Assembly (NCBI GenBank): GCA_944359885.1
Contig: CALVTC010000010.1
Coordinates: 1 to 33,034, forward strand
DNA length: 33,034 bases
Source: an uncultured Bacilli bacterium
Lineage (GTDB): Bacteria; Bacillota_I; Bacilli_A; RF39; UBA660
Direction of reading: 5' to 3'
Shown here: in pieces, positions 1-8,116 of the stretch
Numbering within the stretch: the stretch's first letter is position 1
How the letters are laid out: each line of letters starts with the position of its first letter
The notes under the pieces: model-generated
Databases searched by the model: none
What the model was told of the DNA's origin: nothing
The model's input: only the letters and a program-made list of their open reading frames with translations
Program-made: the position numbers and the translations under genes

Positions 1-95
1 ATAAAGGCATAAATTGCATTATACCTTTAAATACCAACATTTTTATAAAACTTGCATTTAATTATTTAACTAACTAAAACTTAGGATTTGCCTTG

Positions 96-962
96 CTATT
101 TCTCTAGTGTCTCACTAAGTAGATTTTCTAATGTTGTCAGTGTATATCCTTTTGACTTAATATAGTCAATTACAGTTTTTAATTCTATTTGTGTGGTCGT
201 ATTAATAGGAAAAGAGATGATGGCTCCATTTTGTAATTTTTGTTTTATATCTTGAAATGGTGTGTTTGTTATTTTTATAGTAGGAGTTATTGTATGTAGC
301 TGCAGTTTACTACAAAGTTCAATCACTTCTTTATTGTCATAGTCAGCATAGCAATAATTTGTTACTTTACCGGTTACATTTTTTAAATATTGTATTGCTG
401 ATTGAAAATAAATTTCTTCGTATCGATTGTTATAACTTAGTATTTCTATTTCATGATTTGTCATGTTTTTTAGTTGGGAAAGATTATTTTCTAACCATAG
501 GCCATCTATAAAGAAAGTAGCTACTACTCCATTTTCATTTATTATTTTAATAATTTCTGTTGGATCTTTGGTGTTATCAATAGGAAATACTAGAGCTACT
601 TCTTTTTTAGAATCATTTCCTCCAATCACATATTTATCATAGGTATCTTCTATAGATATAGCTGGAGTTGTCTCTTTAAATACAGTTAAACTTTCATTAT
701 AGGTACCATATCGTTTCATTTTTTCATAAGACTGTTCATAATCTACTTCTTTTCCGTTTTTACCAGGAGTGATTTTATTTCCTTCCATTTTGGCATTTTC
801 AGCTGGGATTTGGTACTTTTTACTTTGTTCTTTGATTTGTTTCATTAAGGGATCTGTACTTCTAATAATATCGATTGTTTTGTTTGTATAATAAAAACTA
901 AATAATACTAGGACTAAGACAATTGCAACTTGAACTAGCTTTTGCTTGTTGTTTTTTAACAT
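96..962 (-). CDS. ylxY: YlxY-like polysaccharide deacetylase homologue, probably inactive
   Basis: A 288-residue membrane-anchored protein. Residues about 9-25 form one N-terminal hydrophobic segment, and a NodB-like (polysaccharide deacetylase) fold follows from about residue 120, recognisable by ATFFIDG at 148-154. The usual catalytic motifs are eroded. The TFDD motif position reads VALVFPIDN (122-130), and the HxxxH metal motif position reads NHEIEILSYNNR (169-180), with one His instead of two. A metal-dependent deacetylase reaction is therefore unlikely; a structural or carbohydrate-binding role is possible. It lies directly downstream of pnp, the position of ylxY in Bacillus, where it is a sporulation-associated gene. 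An AGGTGAT ribosome binding site precedes the ATG. A terminator separates it from pnp, so it may depend on read-through or its own promoter. The NodB-fold call rests on motif spacing and synteny. Confidence 0.7.
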   Translation of the reverse strand: MLKNNKQKLVQVAIVLVLVLFSFYYTNKTIDIIRSTDPLMKQIKEQSKKYQIPAENAKMEGNKITPGKNGKEVDYEQSYEKMKRYGTYNESLTVFKETTPAISIEDTYDKYVIGGNDSKKEVALVFPIDNTKDPTEIIKIINENGVVATFFIDGLWLENNLSQLKNMTNHEIEILSYNNRYEEIYFQSAIQYLKNVTGKVTNYCYADYDNKEVIELCSKLQLHTITPTIKITNTPFQDIKQKLQNGAIISFPINTTTQIELKTVIDYIKSKGYTLTTLENLLSETLEK

Positions 963-984
963 TCTATCACCTAGAACAGTATAT

Positions 985-1014
985 GAAAAAAAAGTTCGTG
1001 AATGAACTTTTTTA
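985..1014 (-). terminator. Intrinsic terminator after pnp
   Basis: A 10-bp perfect stem (arms 988-997 and 1004-1013, loop GTGAAT) overlaps the pnp stop codon. On the minus strand it is followed by a T-rich run. The A/T-symmetric stem could also act in the opposite direction. Confidence 0.75.
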
Positions 1015-3186
1015 TTCTGTTTCTTCTGTCTTTTTTTCTTTTTTTACAGGTTTTGGTAGTGCTTCTTTTCTTGAGAAATTTTGTCTTCCTTTTTTATCTG
1101 TTCCTAATGCTTTGACAATGATTACATCGCCTAATTTCACTACATCTTCTACTTTTGCTACTCTTTCATTGGCAAGTTGAGAAATATGAACTAATCCTTC
1201 ACAACCAGGCCAAAGTTGGACAAAGCATCCAAAGTCTTCGATTTTTACTACTTTTGCTTCATAAATTTTACCAATTTCTACTTCTCGTACAACATCTTCA
1301 ATCATTTTTCTTGTCTTGTTAATGATTTCTTGGTTGCTGTGGTAGATAATGACTTGTCCATCATCTTCTAAGTCGACTTTTACTGCGTTTACGTTGTTGA
1401 CATCTTTTACGTTAGAAGCTTCGCAAATAATTTTTGTAATCATTTCTCCACCTTTACCAATTACATCTTTTATTTTCATTGGATCAATCATGAATGTTTC
1501 CATCTTTGGTGCATATTTAGATACTTCTTTTCTAGGTTCTGCAATTTGTTTTTGCATTACTTCTAACACTTGTATACGAGCTTTTTTCGCTTGCTCTAGT
1601 GCTTCTTTTAATATTTGTTTTGTAATACCTTTTATTTTAATATCCATCTGTAATGCACAAATACCATCCTTGGTTCCTGCTACTTTAAAGTCCATATCAC
1701 CTAGATGATCTTCCATTCCTTGAATGTCTGTTAAAATAGTGTAGTCATCTCCATGTGTAATTAGTCCCATGGCAATTCCTGCAACAGGAGCTTTGATTGG
1801 AACACCTGCTGCCATTAAAGACATACAACCAGCACAAATACTAGCTTGAGAAGATGATCCATTAGATTCTAGAATTTCTGATACGACACGAATGGTATAT
1901 GGGAACTCTTCTTCGCTTGGTGTTACTTGAAGCAGTGCTTTTTCTCCTAAGGCTCCGTGACCAATTTCTCTTCTGCCTGGGGCTCCATATCGTCCAGTTT
2001 CTCCTACTGAAAATTGTGGGAAGTTATAATGTAGCATAAATCTCTTTTGATCTTCTAGACCTAGACCATCTAAGATTTGATGTTCACCTAATGCACCTAG
2101 TGTTGTAACAGAAAGTGCTTGTGTTTCTCCACGTGTAAATAAGGCAGACCCATGAGTTCTTGGTAATAGGTCAATATCTGTAGATAGTGGTCTAATTTCA
2201 TCCATTTTCCTACCATCGGATCTGATATGTTCTTTTACTACGATACTTCTAAATAGATTGTATTCAATATCATTTACTACCATATTTACTTTTACAAGTA
2301 ATTCTTTTAATTCATCTTCTTTTAATTTATCTTCATTTTCACTACGATATTTTTCTTCTACTTCTTCTTTAATTGCATCAATTGCGGCATATTTTTCTAA
2401 TTTGTCCTTGATACGAAGAGCTTTATCCATCTTGTCTGATATTAGCGATGTAATTTCTTCTTTCATTGTAGCATCAATTTCTAGTTGTTCGTATTCCATT
2501 TTTTCTTCGCCAATTTCTTTAATGATTTCTTCTTCAAAAGCAATTAGTTTTTTGATTGCTTCATGGCCAAACATTAGGGCCTCTAACATAATGTCTTCAC
2601 TTACTTCTTTCGCACTAGACTCTACCATATTAATTGCATCTTTTGTTCCAGCAACCGTTAAATCTAATTCAGATACTTCTAGTTCTTCTGGCGTTGGATT
2701 TATTACAAACTCTCCATTAACACGTCCTACTTTTACTCCAGCAATAGGACCATTAAATGGAATTTTAGATATTGATACTGCCAAAGAGGAACCTAGCATC
2801 GCTGTTAATTCTGGAGAACAATCTTGATCTACTGATAATACTGTAGAAATAATTTGCACTTCGTTTTTAAAACCTTCTGGAAATAGTGGTCTCATTGGAC
2901 GATCAATCATACGAGCTGCTAGTGTTGCATTTTCACTTGGGCGACCTTCTCTTTTGATAAATCCTCCTGGAATTTTTCCTACGGAATATAACTTTTCTTG
3001 ATAGTTTACTGTTAATGGGAAAAAGTCAGATAGTAAATTTACTGTTTTTGATACTACTGTAGCTGTTAATACTACGGTATCATTATAACGAACTAAAACC
3101 GCTCCATCTGCTTGTTTTGCTAATTCACCATGTTCTACTATAATCTTTCTTCCATAAAAATCTAATTCAAATGTTTTTTTCTTCAT
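1012..3186 (-). CDS. pnp: Polyribonucleotide nucleotidyltransferase (PNPase)
   Basis: A cytoplasmic 3'-to-5' phosphorolytic exoribonuclease, part of the RNA degradation machinery, working as a ring trimer. Two RNase PH domains are separated by a helical linker. The second PH core carries the FTRGETQAL and [18 protein letters not shown] motifs. A KH domain follows ([16 protein letters not shown]), then an S1 domain ([20 protein letters not shown]) and a Lys/Glu-rich tail. Length (724 residues) is typical. I chose the ATG at 3186. Another ATG four codons upstream (3198) is embedded in the GGAGG ribosome binding site that serves the 3186 start, so it is unlikely to be used. The leader contains a 7-bp hairpin (3215-3241) of unknown meaning. 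A weak promoter, TTGTGG-N18-TAGAAT, lies at 3264-3293. The order rpsO-pnp-ylxY matches Bacillus. Confidence 0.97.
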   Translation of the reverse strand: MKKKTFELDFYGRKIIVEHGELAKQADGAVLVRYNDTVVLTATVVSKTVNLLSDFFPLTVNYQEKLYSVGKIPGGFIKREGRPSENATLAARMIDRPMRPLFPEGFKNEVQIISTVLSVDQDCSPELTAMLGSSLAVSISKIPFNGPIAGVKVGRVNGEFVINPTPEELEVSELDLTVAGTKDAINMVESSAKEVSEDIMLEALMFGHEAIKKLIAFEEEIIKEIGEEKMEYEQLEIDATMKEEITSLISDKMDKALRIKDKLEKYAAIDAIKEEVEEKYRSENEDKLKEDELKELLVKVNMVVNDIEYNLFRSIVVKEHIRSDGRKMDEIRPLSTDIDLLPRTHGSALFTRGETQALSVTTLGALGEHQILDGLGLEDQKRFMLHYNFPQFSVGETGRYGAPGRREIGHGALGEKALLQVTPSEEEFPYTIRVVSEILESNGSSSQASICAGCMSLMAAGVPIKAPVAGIAMGLITHGDDYTILTDIQGMEDHLGDMDFKVAGTKDGICALQMDIKIKGITKQILKEALEQAKKARIQVLEVMQKQIAEPRKEVSKYAPKMETFMIDPMKIKDVIGKGGEMITKIICEASNVKDVNNVNAVKVDLEDDGQVIIYHSNQEIINKTRKMIEDVVREVEIGKIYEAKVVKIEDFGCFVQLWPGCEGLVHISQLANERVAKVEDVVKLGDVIIVKALGTDKKGRQNFSRKEALPKPVKKEKKTEETE

Positions 3187-3349
3187 AACTTCCTCCATAC
3201 TTTATCCTGTAACAAAAATGTGTGCATTCTTTTTACATTTTATCTTGTGTCGGTCTCACATTCATTCTATCATATATTTCTTTATTCCCACAAATAAAAT
3301 TATTGCATCTTTATATTTTTTCTACATCGTTTTATTTTGTTATCAATAG

Positions 3350-3374
3350 AAAAATAGTGCTTTAGCACTATTAT
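3350..3374 (-). terminator. Intrinsic terminator after rpsO
   Basis: The 8-bp perfect stem AATAGTGC/GCACTATT (3353-3360 and 3365-3372) overlaps the rpsO stop codon and is followed by TTTCTATT on the minus strand. It separates rpsO from pnp, although some read-through would be expected. Confidence 0.75.
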
Positions 3375-3640
3375 TTTCTTAAACCTAATTTTTTAATTAC
3401 TTCACGATAGCTTTGGATATCTTTCTTTGCTAAATATCCTAACATGTTACGACGTTGTCCAACTTTCTTTAAAAGTCCTCTACGTGAATGATAATCGTGT
3501 GTATGTGTTTTTAAGTGTTCTGTTAAATCGTTGATTTCCTTTGTAAGGATTGCGATTTGTACTTCTGCAGAACCAGTATCTTTTTCATTTTTTGCAAATT
3601 CTTTGATGATTTTTGATTTTTCTTCTTTTGTTAATGCCAT
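3371..3640 (-). CDS. rpsO: 30S ribosomal protein S15
   Basis: An 89-residue primary 16S rRNA-binding protein of the small subunit platform. The family signature is clear: MALTKEEK at the start, [34 protein letters not shown] and the closing IKKLGLRK. The start at 3640 gives exactly the usual family length and has an AGGAAAGGAAG ribosome binding site. A longer reading to 3670 would run into the leader hairpin. The gene has its own promoter (3722-3750) and a structured leader, which suits autoregulation by S15, a known behaviour of rpsO leaders in several bacterial groups. Confidence 0.98.
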   Translation of the reverse strand: MALTKEEKSKIIKEFAKNEKDTGSAEVQIAILTKEINDLTEHLKTHTHDYHSRRGLLKKVGQRRNMLGYLAKKDIQSYREVIKKLGLRK

Positions 3641-3666
3641 ATTAACACTTCCTTTCCTTATATTTG

Positions 3667-3711
3667 CCAAGACTAAGTAAAAAGTCGGAAATTCTCTAAA
3701 CTGGGTCTTGG
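3667..3711 (-). promoter_or_regulatory. Structured rpsO leader, candidate S15 autoregulatory element
   Basis: On the minus strand CCAAGAC (3711-3705) pairs perfectly with GTCTTGG (3673-3667) around a 31-nt loop, just upstream of the rpsO ribosome binding site. S15 autoregulates through leader RNA in several bacteria using unrelated folds. The pairing is visible, but binding is inferred. Confidence 0.5.
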
Positions 3712-3721
3712 TAGCACCTAT

Positions 3722-3750
3722 AATATACTATACTTTTTTTATTTTGGCAA
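3722..3750 (-). promoter_or_regulatory. rpsO promoter
   Basis: Minus strand TTGCCA (3750-3745), a 17-bp spacer and TATATT (3727-3722). It lies immediately after the exchanger gene and places the start just ahead of the leader hairpin. Confidence 0.6.
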
Positions 3751-3753
3751 GTA

Positions 3754-4707
3754 TTATCCAAATAGTAAAAATAAATAATAAACTGCAAAAATTAAAATCA
3801 TCAAAATTCCTTCTTTTTTAGAAACGACTTTTTCACTTCTTGCGAATATATATAGCAAAAATGAAGTTAAAAATACTGTTATAATGTCTACTAAATTGAA
3901 GTTTTCTAATACTAAATCTCCGTATATTGCAATGGGAAGTCCTAGAACAATACAGATATTAAAGATGTTTGTTCCTATAATATTACCAATTGCCATATCA
4001 AATTCTTTTTTTCTAGCACTACTTATAGTCATGAACATTTCTGGAAGGGACGTTCCAATTACAATTGCAATCATAGTAATTACCTTTTCACTGATGTTTA
4101 ATTTTTCTGCCAATGCTTTCGCATTATCTACGATGACATCACTACTTAATGTAATACATAAAATGGATCCTATTAGTAAAAACAATATTAAGAATATATT
4201 TTTATAAGTTGGTTCTGGTCTTTCTTGATCATCATCTTTTCTTTTTAATAATTGTACGATATAGGCAACAAACATAGAAAATAGTAAAATTAGAATAATC
4301 CCATCAGCTCTTGAGAATGTATTAGGAGTCAGTGGATTAAAAACACTGTCTAGCATTAGTACAGTGAAACCTGTTGTGATAATTACTAAAATAGGAAGTT
4401 CTTTTTTTATCGTTGCATGCCGAACACGAATGGGGCGAATTATGGCAGCTAATCCTATGATTAAAAATGTATTTACTATGCAACTTCCTACAACATTGGC
4501 AAAGGCCATTGTCTCATTATGATTTGCCACACTCTGAAAAGATATTGCTACTTCTGGTGCACAAGTTCCGAAAGCAACAATTGTTAAAGCAATCAACATC
4601 TTTGGTACTTTACAACGAATAGCAAGAGAGGTTGCACAATCTACTAAAATATCACTTGATTTTATGATAATGATAAATCCCAATAATAAAAATATGACTT
4701 CTAACAT
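3754..4707 (-). CDS. CaCA-family Na+/Ca2+ exchanger (YrbG-like)
   Basis: A 317-residue inner-membrane cation antiporter with about ten TM segments in two inverted halves. Both alpha-repeats that form the ion-binding core are present. Alpha-1 has GTCAPE (47-52) and NVVGSCIVNTFLIIG (71-85). Alpha-2 has GTSLPE (218-223) and GNIIGTNIFNICIVLG (241-256). A charged cytoplasmic linker (about 155-168, KRKDDDQERPE) joins the halves. The family exchanges Ca2+ for Na+ (sometimes with K+); the substrate here is inferred. It sits between the truB fusion and rpsO, the place normally held by ribF/ribC in Bacillus-type genomes. A TAGGGG ribosome binding site precedes the ATG. Confidence 0.92.
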   Translation of the reverse strand: MLEVIFLLLGFIIIIKSSDILVDCATSLAIRCKVPKMLIALTIVAFGTCAPEVAISFQSVANHNETMAFANVVGSCIVNTFLIIGLAAIIRPIRVRHATIKKELPILVIITTGFTVLMLDSVFNPLTPNTFSRADGIILILLFSMFVAYIVQLLKRKDDDQERPEPTYKNIFLILFLLIGSILCITLSSDVIVDNAKALAEKLNISEKVITMIAIVIGTSLPEMFMTISSARKKEFDMAIGNIIGTNIFNICIVLGLPIAIYGDLVLENFNLVDIITVFLTSFLLYIFARSEKVVSKKEGILMILIFAVYYLFLLFG

Positions 4708-4798
4708 AGCACGCCCCTACTTTCTAGTTTATTATACTATAGTTATTTCTTCTTTCCTAGAAATAGTTTGTTACTTGACTGTAAAGAAAAAGAACTTT

Positions 4799-6169
4799 TT
4801 AGAAGTTTTTCCATACTCTTAGTTTATCCTGTTCTACTTTATAAATACCTAATATTTCATTTTTTTTGTTTTTAAAAATCACCTTATTTTTTATTTGATA
4901 TTGATTTGGTAGCTTTTGGCCATTTTTAATTTTCTTTTCCAAATCTTCATCTACTTGAATTACTGGAAAGTCTAATACTTCATCTATTGTATGGAGAGTT
5001 GCTTTTTTGTTTATAATTTCTTCTATAGTATTGGTCTTTTTTATATCTATTTTTCCTTGTTTTGTTCTAGTCAAAGTTGTCATCGTAGCGTAAGTATCTA
5101 GGGCAAGCCCGATATCTCTAATTAAACTTCTGATGTAGCAACCTTTTGTTACTAGAGTTTTTATCATAAAAGTGTCATTATCACTTGATAATAATTTGAT
5201 TTTTTTAATGGTTACTTCCTTTTTAGGTAGTTGAACTTCTTTGTTTTCTCTTGCATATTCATATAGTTTTTTTCCGTTTACTTTTACTGCAGAATAAATT
5301 GGTACTTCTTGTAGATAAGTTTTTTGAAAACTGTTGATTACTTTTTCTAAATCTTTCGATAAATCAACTGGTTTACTTTTTACTACTTGCCCTGTGATAT
5401 CTAGTGTATCCGTTTCTACTCCTAATAATACTCCAGCTACATATTCTTTATCTTCTGCTGTTAATAATTCTGCTATTTTAGTTGCTTGTCCTATTGTTAC
5501 AATTAAGACTCCTTCTGCTAGTGGATCTAGAGTACCTGTGTGTCCTACCTTACTTATACCAAAAATATTACTTATTTTATTTACTACATCAAATGATGTC
5601 ATACCTTTTTCTTTATTAATATAGATTACTGCAGAAAATTTTTTTAAATATTCTTCTAAGATCCAGTTGTTTTTTTTCATAATTAAAGCTGGTATTTCTC
5701 CTACATAACGGATGTGCCATGGTTCATAAGAATATCCTGTATACTGTTCTTTTCCCTTGGGATATCTTAAAATAAATCCAAACTGGGGTAGGCATTTTTC
5801 TATTTTTTTAAATATTTCTTCTTCATCTGAATTTTTTGTTACTAATTCTAAATCGATTGCTAGGCCTGTATGATGTTCACTCTTACCGGGAGATGCTACA
5901 TATTGTTCTGTATATTCTAATCCATATTGTTCTTTCGAATCTTCATATATTTTTTGTTGTTCTTCTATTGTTCTGTAAGCTGATGCTAGAGCAATTTCTA
6001 TATTTTTCGTCTTGAGATATTTTTTTAATTCTAAATATGCATGATAAGTTTTTTCTTCTATTTGACATGGTGTATTGTCTATTAATTTTGTATTTATTTT
6101 TGTTATATTTTTATAATAATTATCTTTTATTTTATTTTCTTTATTTACTAGTGTTAAATATTTTTTCAT
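4799..6169 (-). CDS. truB: Fusion of VanY-type M15 peptidase and TruB tRNA pseudouridine-55 synthase
   Basis: A 456-residue two-domain protein. Residues 1-177 form a complete M15B D-Ala-D-Ala carboxypeptidase-like domain. It has LVNKENK near the N-terminus, the ASAYRT motif (62-67), and zinc ligands H99 and D106 in SEHHTGLAID plus H152 in EPWHIRYVG, with E149 as the likely catalytic base. Residues about 178-456 form TruB: KGMTSFDVV (188-196), the catalytic Asp D215 in GHTGTLD, the KEYVAG strand and a C-terminal PUA-like region. TruB makes pseudouridine-55 in the tRNA T-loop. The peptidase half has no signal peptide or TM segment, so it would be cytosolic, unlike ordinary VanY enzymes. The junction (about 5638) lies at an A7 run, but removing or adding one A leaves TruB with no ATG start, so a real fusion is favoured. 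Confidence 0.9.
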   Translation of the reverse strand: MKKYLTLVNKENKIKDNYYKNITKINTKLIDNTPCQIEEKTYHAYLELKKYLKTKNIEIALASAYRTIEEQQKIYEDSKEQYGLEYTEQYVASPGKSEHHTGLAIDLELVTKNSDEEEIFKKIEKCLPQFGFILRYPKGKEQYTGYSYEPWHIRYVGEIPALIMKKNNWILEEYLKKFSAVIYINKEKGMTSFDVVNKISNIFGISKVGHTGTLDPLAEGVLIVTIGQATKIAELLTAEDKEYVAGVLLGVETDTLDITGQVVKSKPVDLSKDLEKVINSFQKTYLQEVPIYSAVKVNGKKLYEYARENKEVQLPKKEVTIKKIKLLSSDNDTFMIKTLVTKGCYIRSLIRDIGLALDTYATMTTLTRTKQGKIDIKKTNTIEEIINKKATLHTIDEVLDFPVIQVDEDLEKKIKNGQKLPNQYQIKNKVIFKNKKNEILGIYKVEQDKLRVWKNF

Positions 6170-6187
6170 CTAGATCCCTCGCTTTTT

Positions 6188-6216
6188 ATTATAGCAAAGA
6201 AAAAGAAGCATTTCTA
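6188..6216 (-). promoter_or_regulatory. Extended -10 promoter for the VanY-TruB fusion
   Basis: Minus strand TGC-TATAAT (-10 at 6193-6188) with a 4/6 -35 (TAGAAA, 6216-6211) at 17-bp spacing. It would give a short leader of about 12 nt ahead of the GAGGGAT ribosome binding site. Confidence 0.45.
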
Positions 6217-6223
6217 CTTCTTT
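6196..6223 (-). terminator. Terminator after the J-domain gene
   Basis: AAAGAAG/CTTCTTT (6202-6208 and 6217-6223) with an 8-nt loop, running across the stop codon into TTCTTT on the minus strand. The stem is only moderately strong and overlaps the next promoter. Confidence 0.45.
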
Positions 6224-7386
6224 ACTTTTTGTTTTGTGTCTGTATATTCCATTGAAAGAAAAGTTGGTGTTACTAGTGCACTACTAATTACAGAATATCC
6301 TCCAGATACTGAAATGATAGAATCAGGATTTAATTTGATTAAAGATGATAGATCTGTCTCATATAATGAGGCAAAATTTACTAAACCAGTTCCATCATAC
6401 GAACTTATTTGTGTATAGTTTTCTAATTCATCTTTTGGAATGTGATAAGGTATTTGGATTGTATCTTCTTCGGTAATGGTATCTGTTGTTAATTTATTTT
6501 TATCTTTGATTTCTTTTTCTGTACAGTTGGCAGATGCAGCAAGAGTTGATAATGTATCCCCTTCTTGAACAGTGTAAGTTCTAGTAAGCGTGATATATTC
6601 TTCTATATCTTGATTGGTTGCTAGTTGTTCTGTTTCTTCTTGTGATGTTTGTTGTCGGAAAGCTGCGTTTGTATTTTCTAAAGCTTGCGATCCACCCAGA
6701 ATACTTGCTAATATGATTGCCAAAGCAATTTTACCACGGTTACGCATTGTATATCGATAGATATTATCTTTCTTTTTTAATTTTAGTTTTCGTGTTGAGT
6801 TAATAAATTCACATTGAAAGACAACAAGGCCCTTTGTTAATATAGTATCGTCTTTATATTCTTCTTCAAAAAAAGTACGATATATTTCTAGACGTTGTTG
6901 CCAAGATTTTTCCTTTTTCTTTGTCTCCGTATATGCTTCTTCAAAAGATTCTAATATGGATGGTTTGTGTTGTTTTGAATTTTTCTTCTTTTTTGGTTTA
7001 TATGGTCTTTTCTCTCCATATTTTTGAAATGATTCAGTAGATGCATATTTTTGATAGGCAGATTCTTGTCTTAGTTTTCGCTCTAATTCTTTTTCTTTTC
7101 TTTCCTGTTCTTTTCTTTTTTGCTTTTCTCTTCTTTCTATTAGTTCTTGATAAGCATAATAGATATTATCATATTTTTCTTTTTTATTTGGATCTTTTAA
7201 AATATCATACCCTTTAGTTGCTAGTTCAAATAATTCTGTTTTTCTTTGACGCTCTTCTTCATATAAATCTTTTGTCATATCTGGATGAGCAATTTTTGCA
7301 ATTTTTCTATAAGCTTGTTTTATTTCTTTTTCACTTGCCGTTGACGCTATACCTAATATTTTATAATAATCTATAAATTCTTTCAT
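6214..7386 (-). CDS. Membrane protein with N-terminal J domain and C-terminal LysM repeats
   Basis: A 390-residue protein of unusual architecture. Residues 5-75 are a J domain (DYYKILGIA, then HPD at 34-36 in KIAHPDMTK), the part of DnaJ proteins that stimulates Hsp70 ATPase. A highly charged Lys/Glu coiled-coil-like stretch follows (about 80-165). One TM segment spans about 219-237 and is preceded by Arg/Lys (RYTMRNRGK), so the N-terminus should be cytoplasmic. Outside lies a LysM domain (271-314, YTVQEGDTLSTLA) and a second, weaker LysM-like repeat (about 330-362, GLVNFASLYETDLSSLIKLNP). It has a strong sigma-A-type promoter and its own terminator. A link between cytosolic chaperone and cell wall can be inferred from topology. 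No zinc-finger or substrate-binding DnaJ domains are present. Confidence 0.85.
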   Translation of the reverse strand: MKEFIDYYKILGIASTASEKEIKQAYRKIAKIAHPDMTKDLYEEERQRKTELFELATKGYDILKDPNKKEKYDNIYYAYQELIERREKQKRKEQERKEKELERKLRQESAYQKYASTESFQKYGEKRPYKPKKKKNSKQHKPSILESFEEAYTETKKKEKSWQQRLEIYRTFFEEEYKDDTILTKGLVVFQCEFINSTRKLKLKKKDNIYRYTMRNRGKIALAIILASILGGSQALENTNAAFRQQTSQEETEQLATNQDIEEYITLTRTYTVQEGDTLSTLAASANCTEKEIKDKNKLTTDTITEEDTIQIPYHIPKDELENYTQISSYDGTGLVNFASLYETDLSSLIKLNPDSIISVSGGYSVISSALVTPTFLSMEYTDTKQKVKK

Positions 7387-7449
7387 ATTCTTCCTCTTTT
7401 ATTATAATTTTTATCAAATTTGTATATAATCCTTGTAAAAATTAGTTGT

Positions 7450-7478
7450 ATTATAACACATCTTCTTTTATTTTTCAA
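7450..7478 (-). promoter_or_regulatory. Strong sigma-A promoter of the J/LysM gene
   Basis: Minus strand TTGAAA (7478-7473), a 17-bp spacer ending in TGT, and TATAAT (7455-7450). The -10 is perfect and extended. The leader would be about 57 nt. Confidence 0.8.
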
Positions 7479-7504
7479 TAAAATTATTATTTAAGATTAT
7501 AAAT

Positions 7505-7531
7505 AAAAATCTACTCTTAGGTAGATTTTTT
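7505..7531 (-). terminator. Terminator after the DUF1307-like lipoprotein gene
   Basis: The 9-bp stem AAAATCTAC/GTAGATTTT (7506-7514 and 7521-7529) with a 6-nt loop is flanked by A and T runs on both sides, so it can stop transcription in either direction. Confidence 0.75.
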
Positions 7532-7535
7532 GTAA

Positions 7536-8039
7536 TTATTCTTCCTCACAGGTGGCACCGGCTGCTTCATAGACCTGAATAATTGTATCTAGGTCTATTT
7601 TATCATTATCATTTAATAGTTGTTCAATAGAAGAGTCTACTGCTAGTAGCTCATCCATATTGATTTTAGTATAGTTGATGTCTGTTGTACTTGTTAGTAG
7701 ATTTCCTTCTATGGTTACGTTGTAATTATAGTTTTCTATGTCATCAAAATTACTGTAAAGAGTTTCAACCTGATCTTTAAACTGATTTAGTACCTCTTGT
7801 GAATCACTCTTTACTTTTTCTGTTGTTTGTACTCTGTTTACATTTTCTCCTTCATAATATACTTCGTAACGTAAATCCATTTCTACTCCGTTCATGTTTG
7901 TTGTTCTTGTACACACCATTTGTTTTTCTGTTGGTTCTGTGTTTTCAACACCAGTTGTATATTTATTTTCATTTTGTTGTCCACACCCTGTTAGTAGTGC
8001 AATCGATGCAATACCCAGTATTATTAATTTCTTTTTCAT
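7536..8039 (-). CDS. DUF1307-like lipoprotein
   Basis: A 167-residue lipoprotein. Residues 1-18 are a signal peptide (KKKLIILGIASIALLTG) with a lipobox LLTGC, so Cys19 should be lipidated and the mature protein anchored to the outer face of the membrane. The remainder (MVCTRTTNMNGVEMDLRYEV, then the YNFDDIENYNY region) resembles the small YehR/DUF1307 lipoprotein family, whose function is not established. The family call is from memory and approximate; the lipoprotein call is firm. It is monocistronic, with its own promoter (8060-8088) and terminator. Confidence 0.8.
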   Translation of the reverse strand: MKKKLIILGIASIALLTGCGQQNENKYTTGVENTEPTEKQMVCTRTTNMNGVEMDLRYEVYYEGENVNRVQTTEKVKSDSQEVLNQFKDQVETLYSNFDDIENYNYNVTIEGNLLTSTTDINYTKINMDELLAVDSSIEQLLNDNDKIDLDTIIQVYEAAGATCEEE

Positions 8040-8059
8040 ATACTCTCCTCTCTAACTAG

Positions 8060-8088
8060 ATTATGTCATGAAAATATTTTTTTTACAA
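8060..8088 (-). promoter_or_regulatory. Promoter of the lipoprotein gene
   Basis: Minus strand TTGTAA (8088-8083), a 17-bp spacer and CATAAT (8065-8060). It begins just past the polC terminator and is followed by a GGAGAG ribosome binding site. Confidence 0.65.
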
Positions 8089-8090
8089 GA

Positions 8091-8116
8091 AAAAAAGAAG
8101 AAAGTTTTCTTCTTTA
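8091..8116 (-). terminator. Terminator after polC
   Basis: A near-perfect AAAGAAGAA/TTCTTCTTT stem (arms within 8094-8115) overlaps the polC stop codon and runs into a T tract on the minus strand. Confidence 0.6.

Noticed and set aside
2-29. Imperfect hairpin downstream of the ylxY-like gene
   Set aside because: The arms TAAAGG-x-ATAA and TTAT-x-CCTTTA pair with one mismatch, but there is no T run after it and it lies about 65 bp past the stop; too weak to call a terminator.
2258-2827. Long plus-strand open frames opposite pnp and polC
   Set aside because: They mirror strongly conserved minus-strand genes, have Ser/Phe/Leu-rich composition typical of antisense frames, and lack ribosome binding sites.
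5638-5646. Possible frameshift or sequencing indel splitting the VanY-TruB gene at the A7 run
   Set aside because: Losing one A stops the VanY frame shortly after (TAA), but TruB then has no ATG in the joined frame before its conserved motif. Adding one A puts TAA immediately upstream of TruB, again without a start. The fusion reading is simpler.
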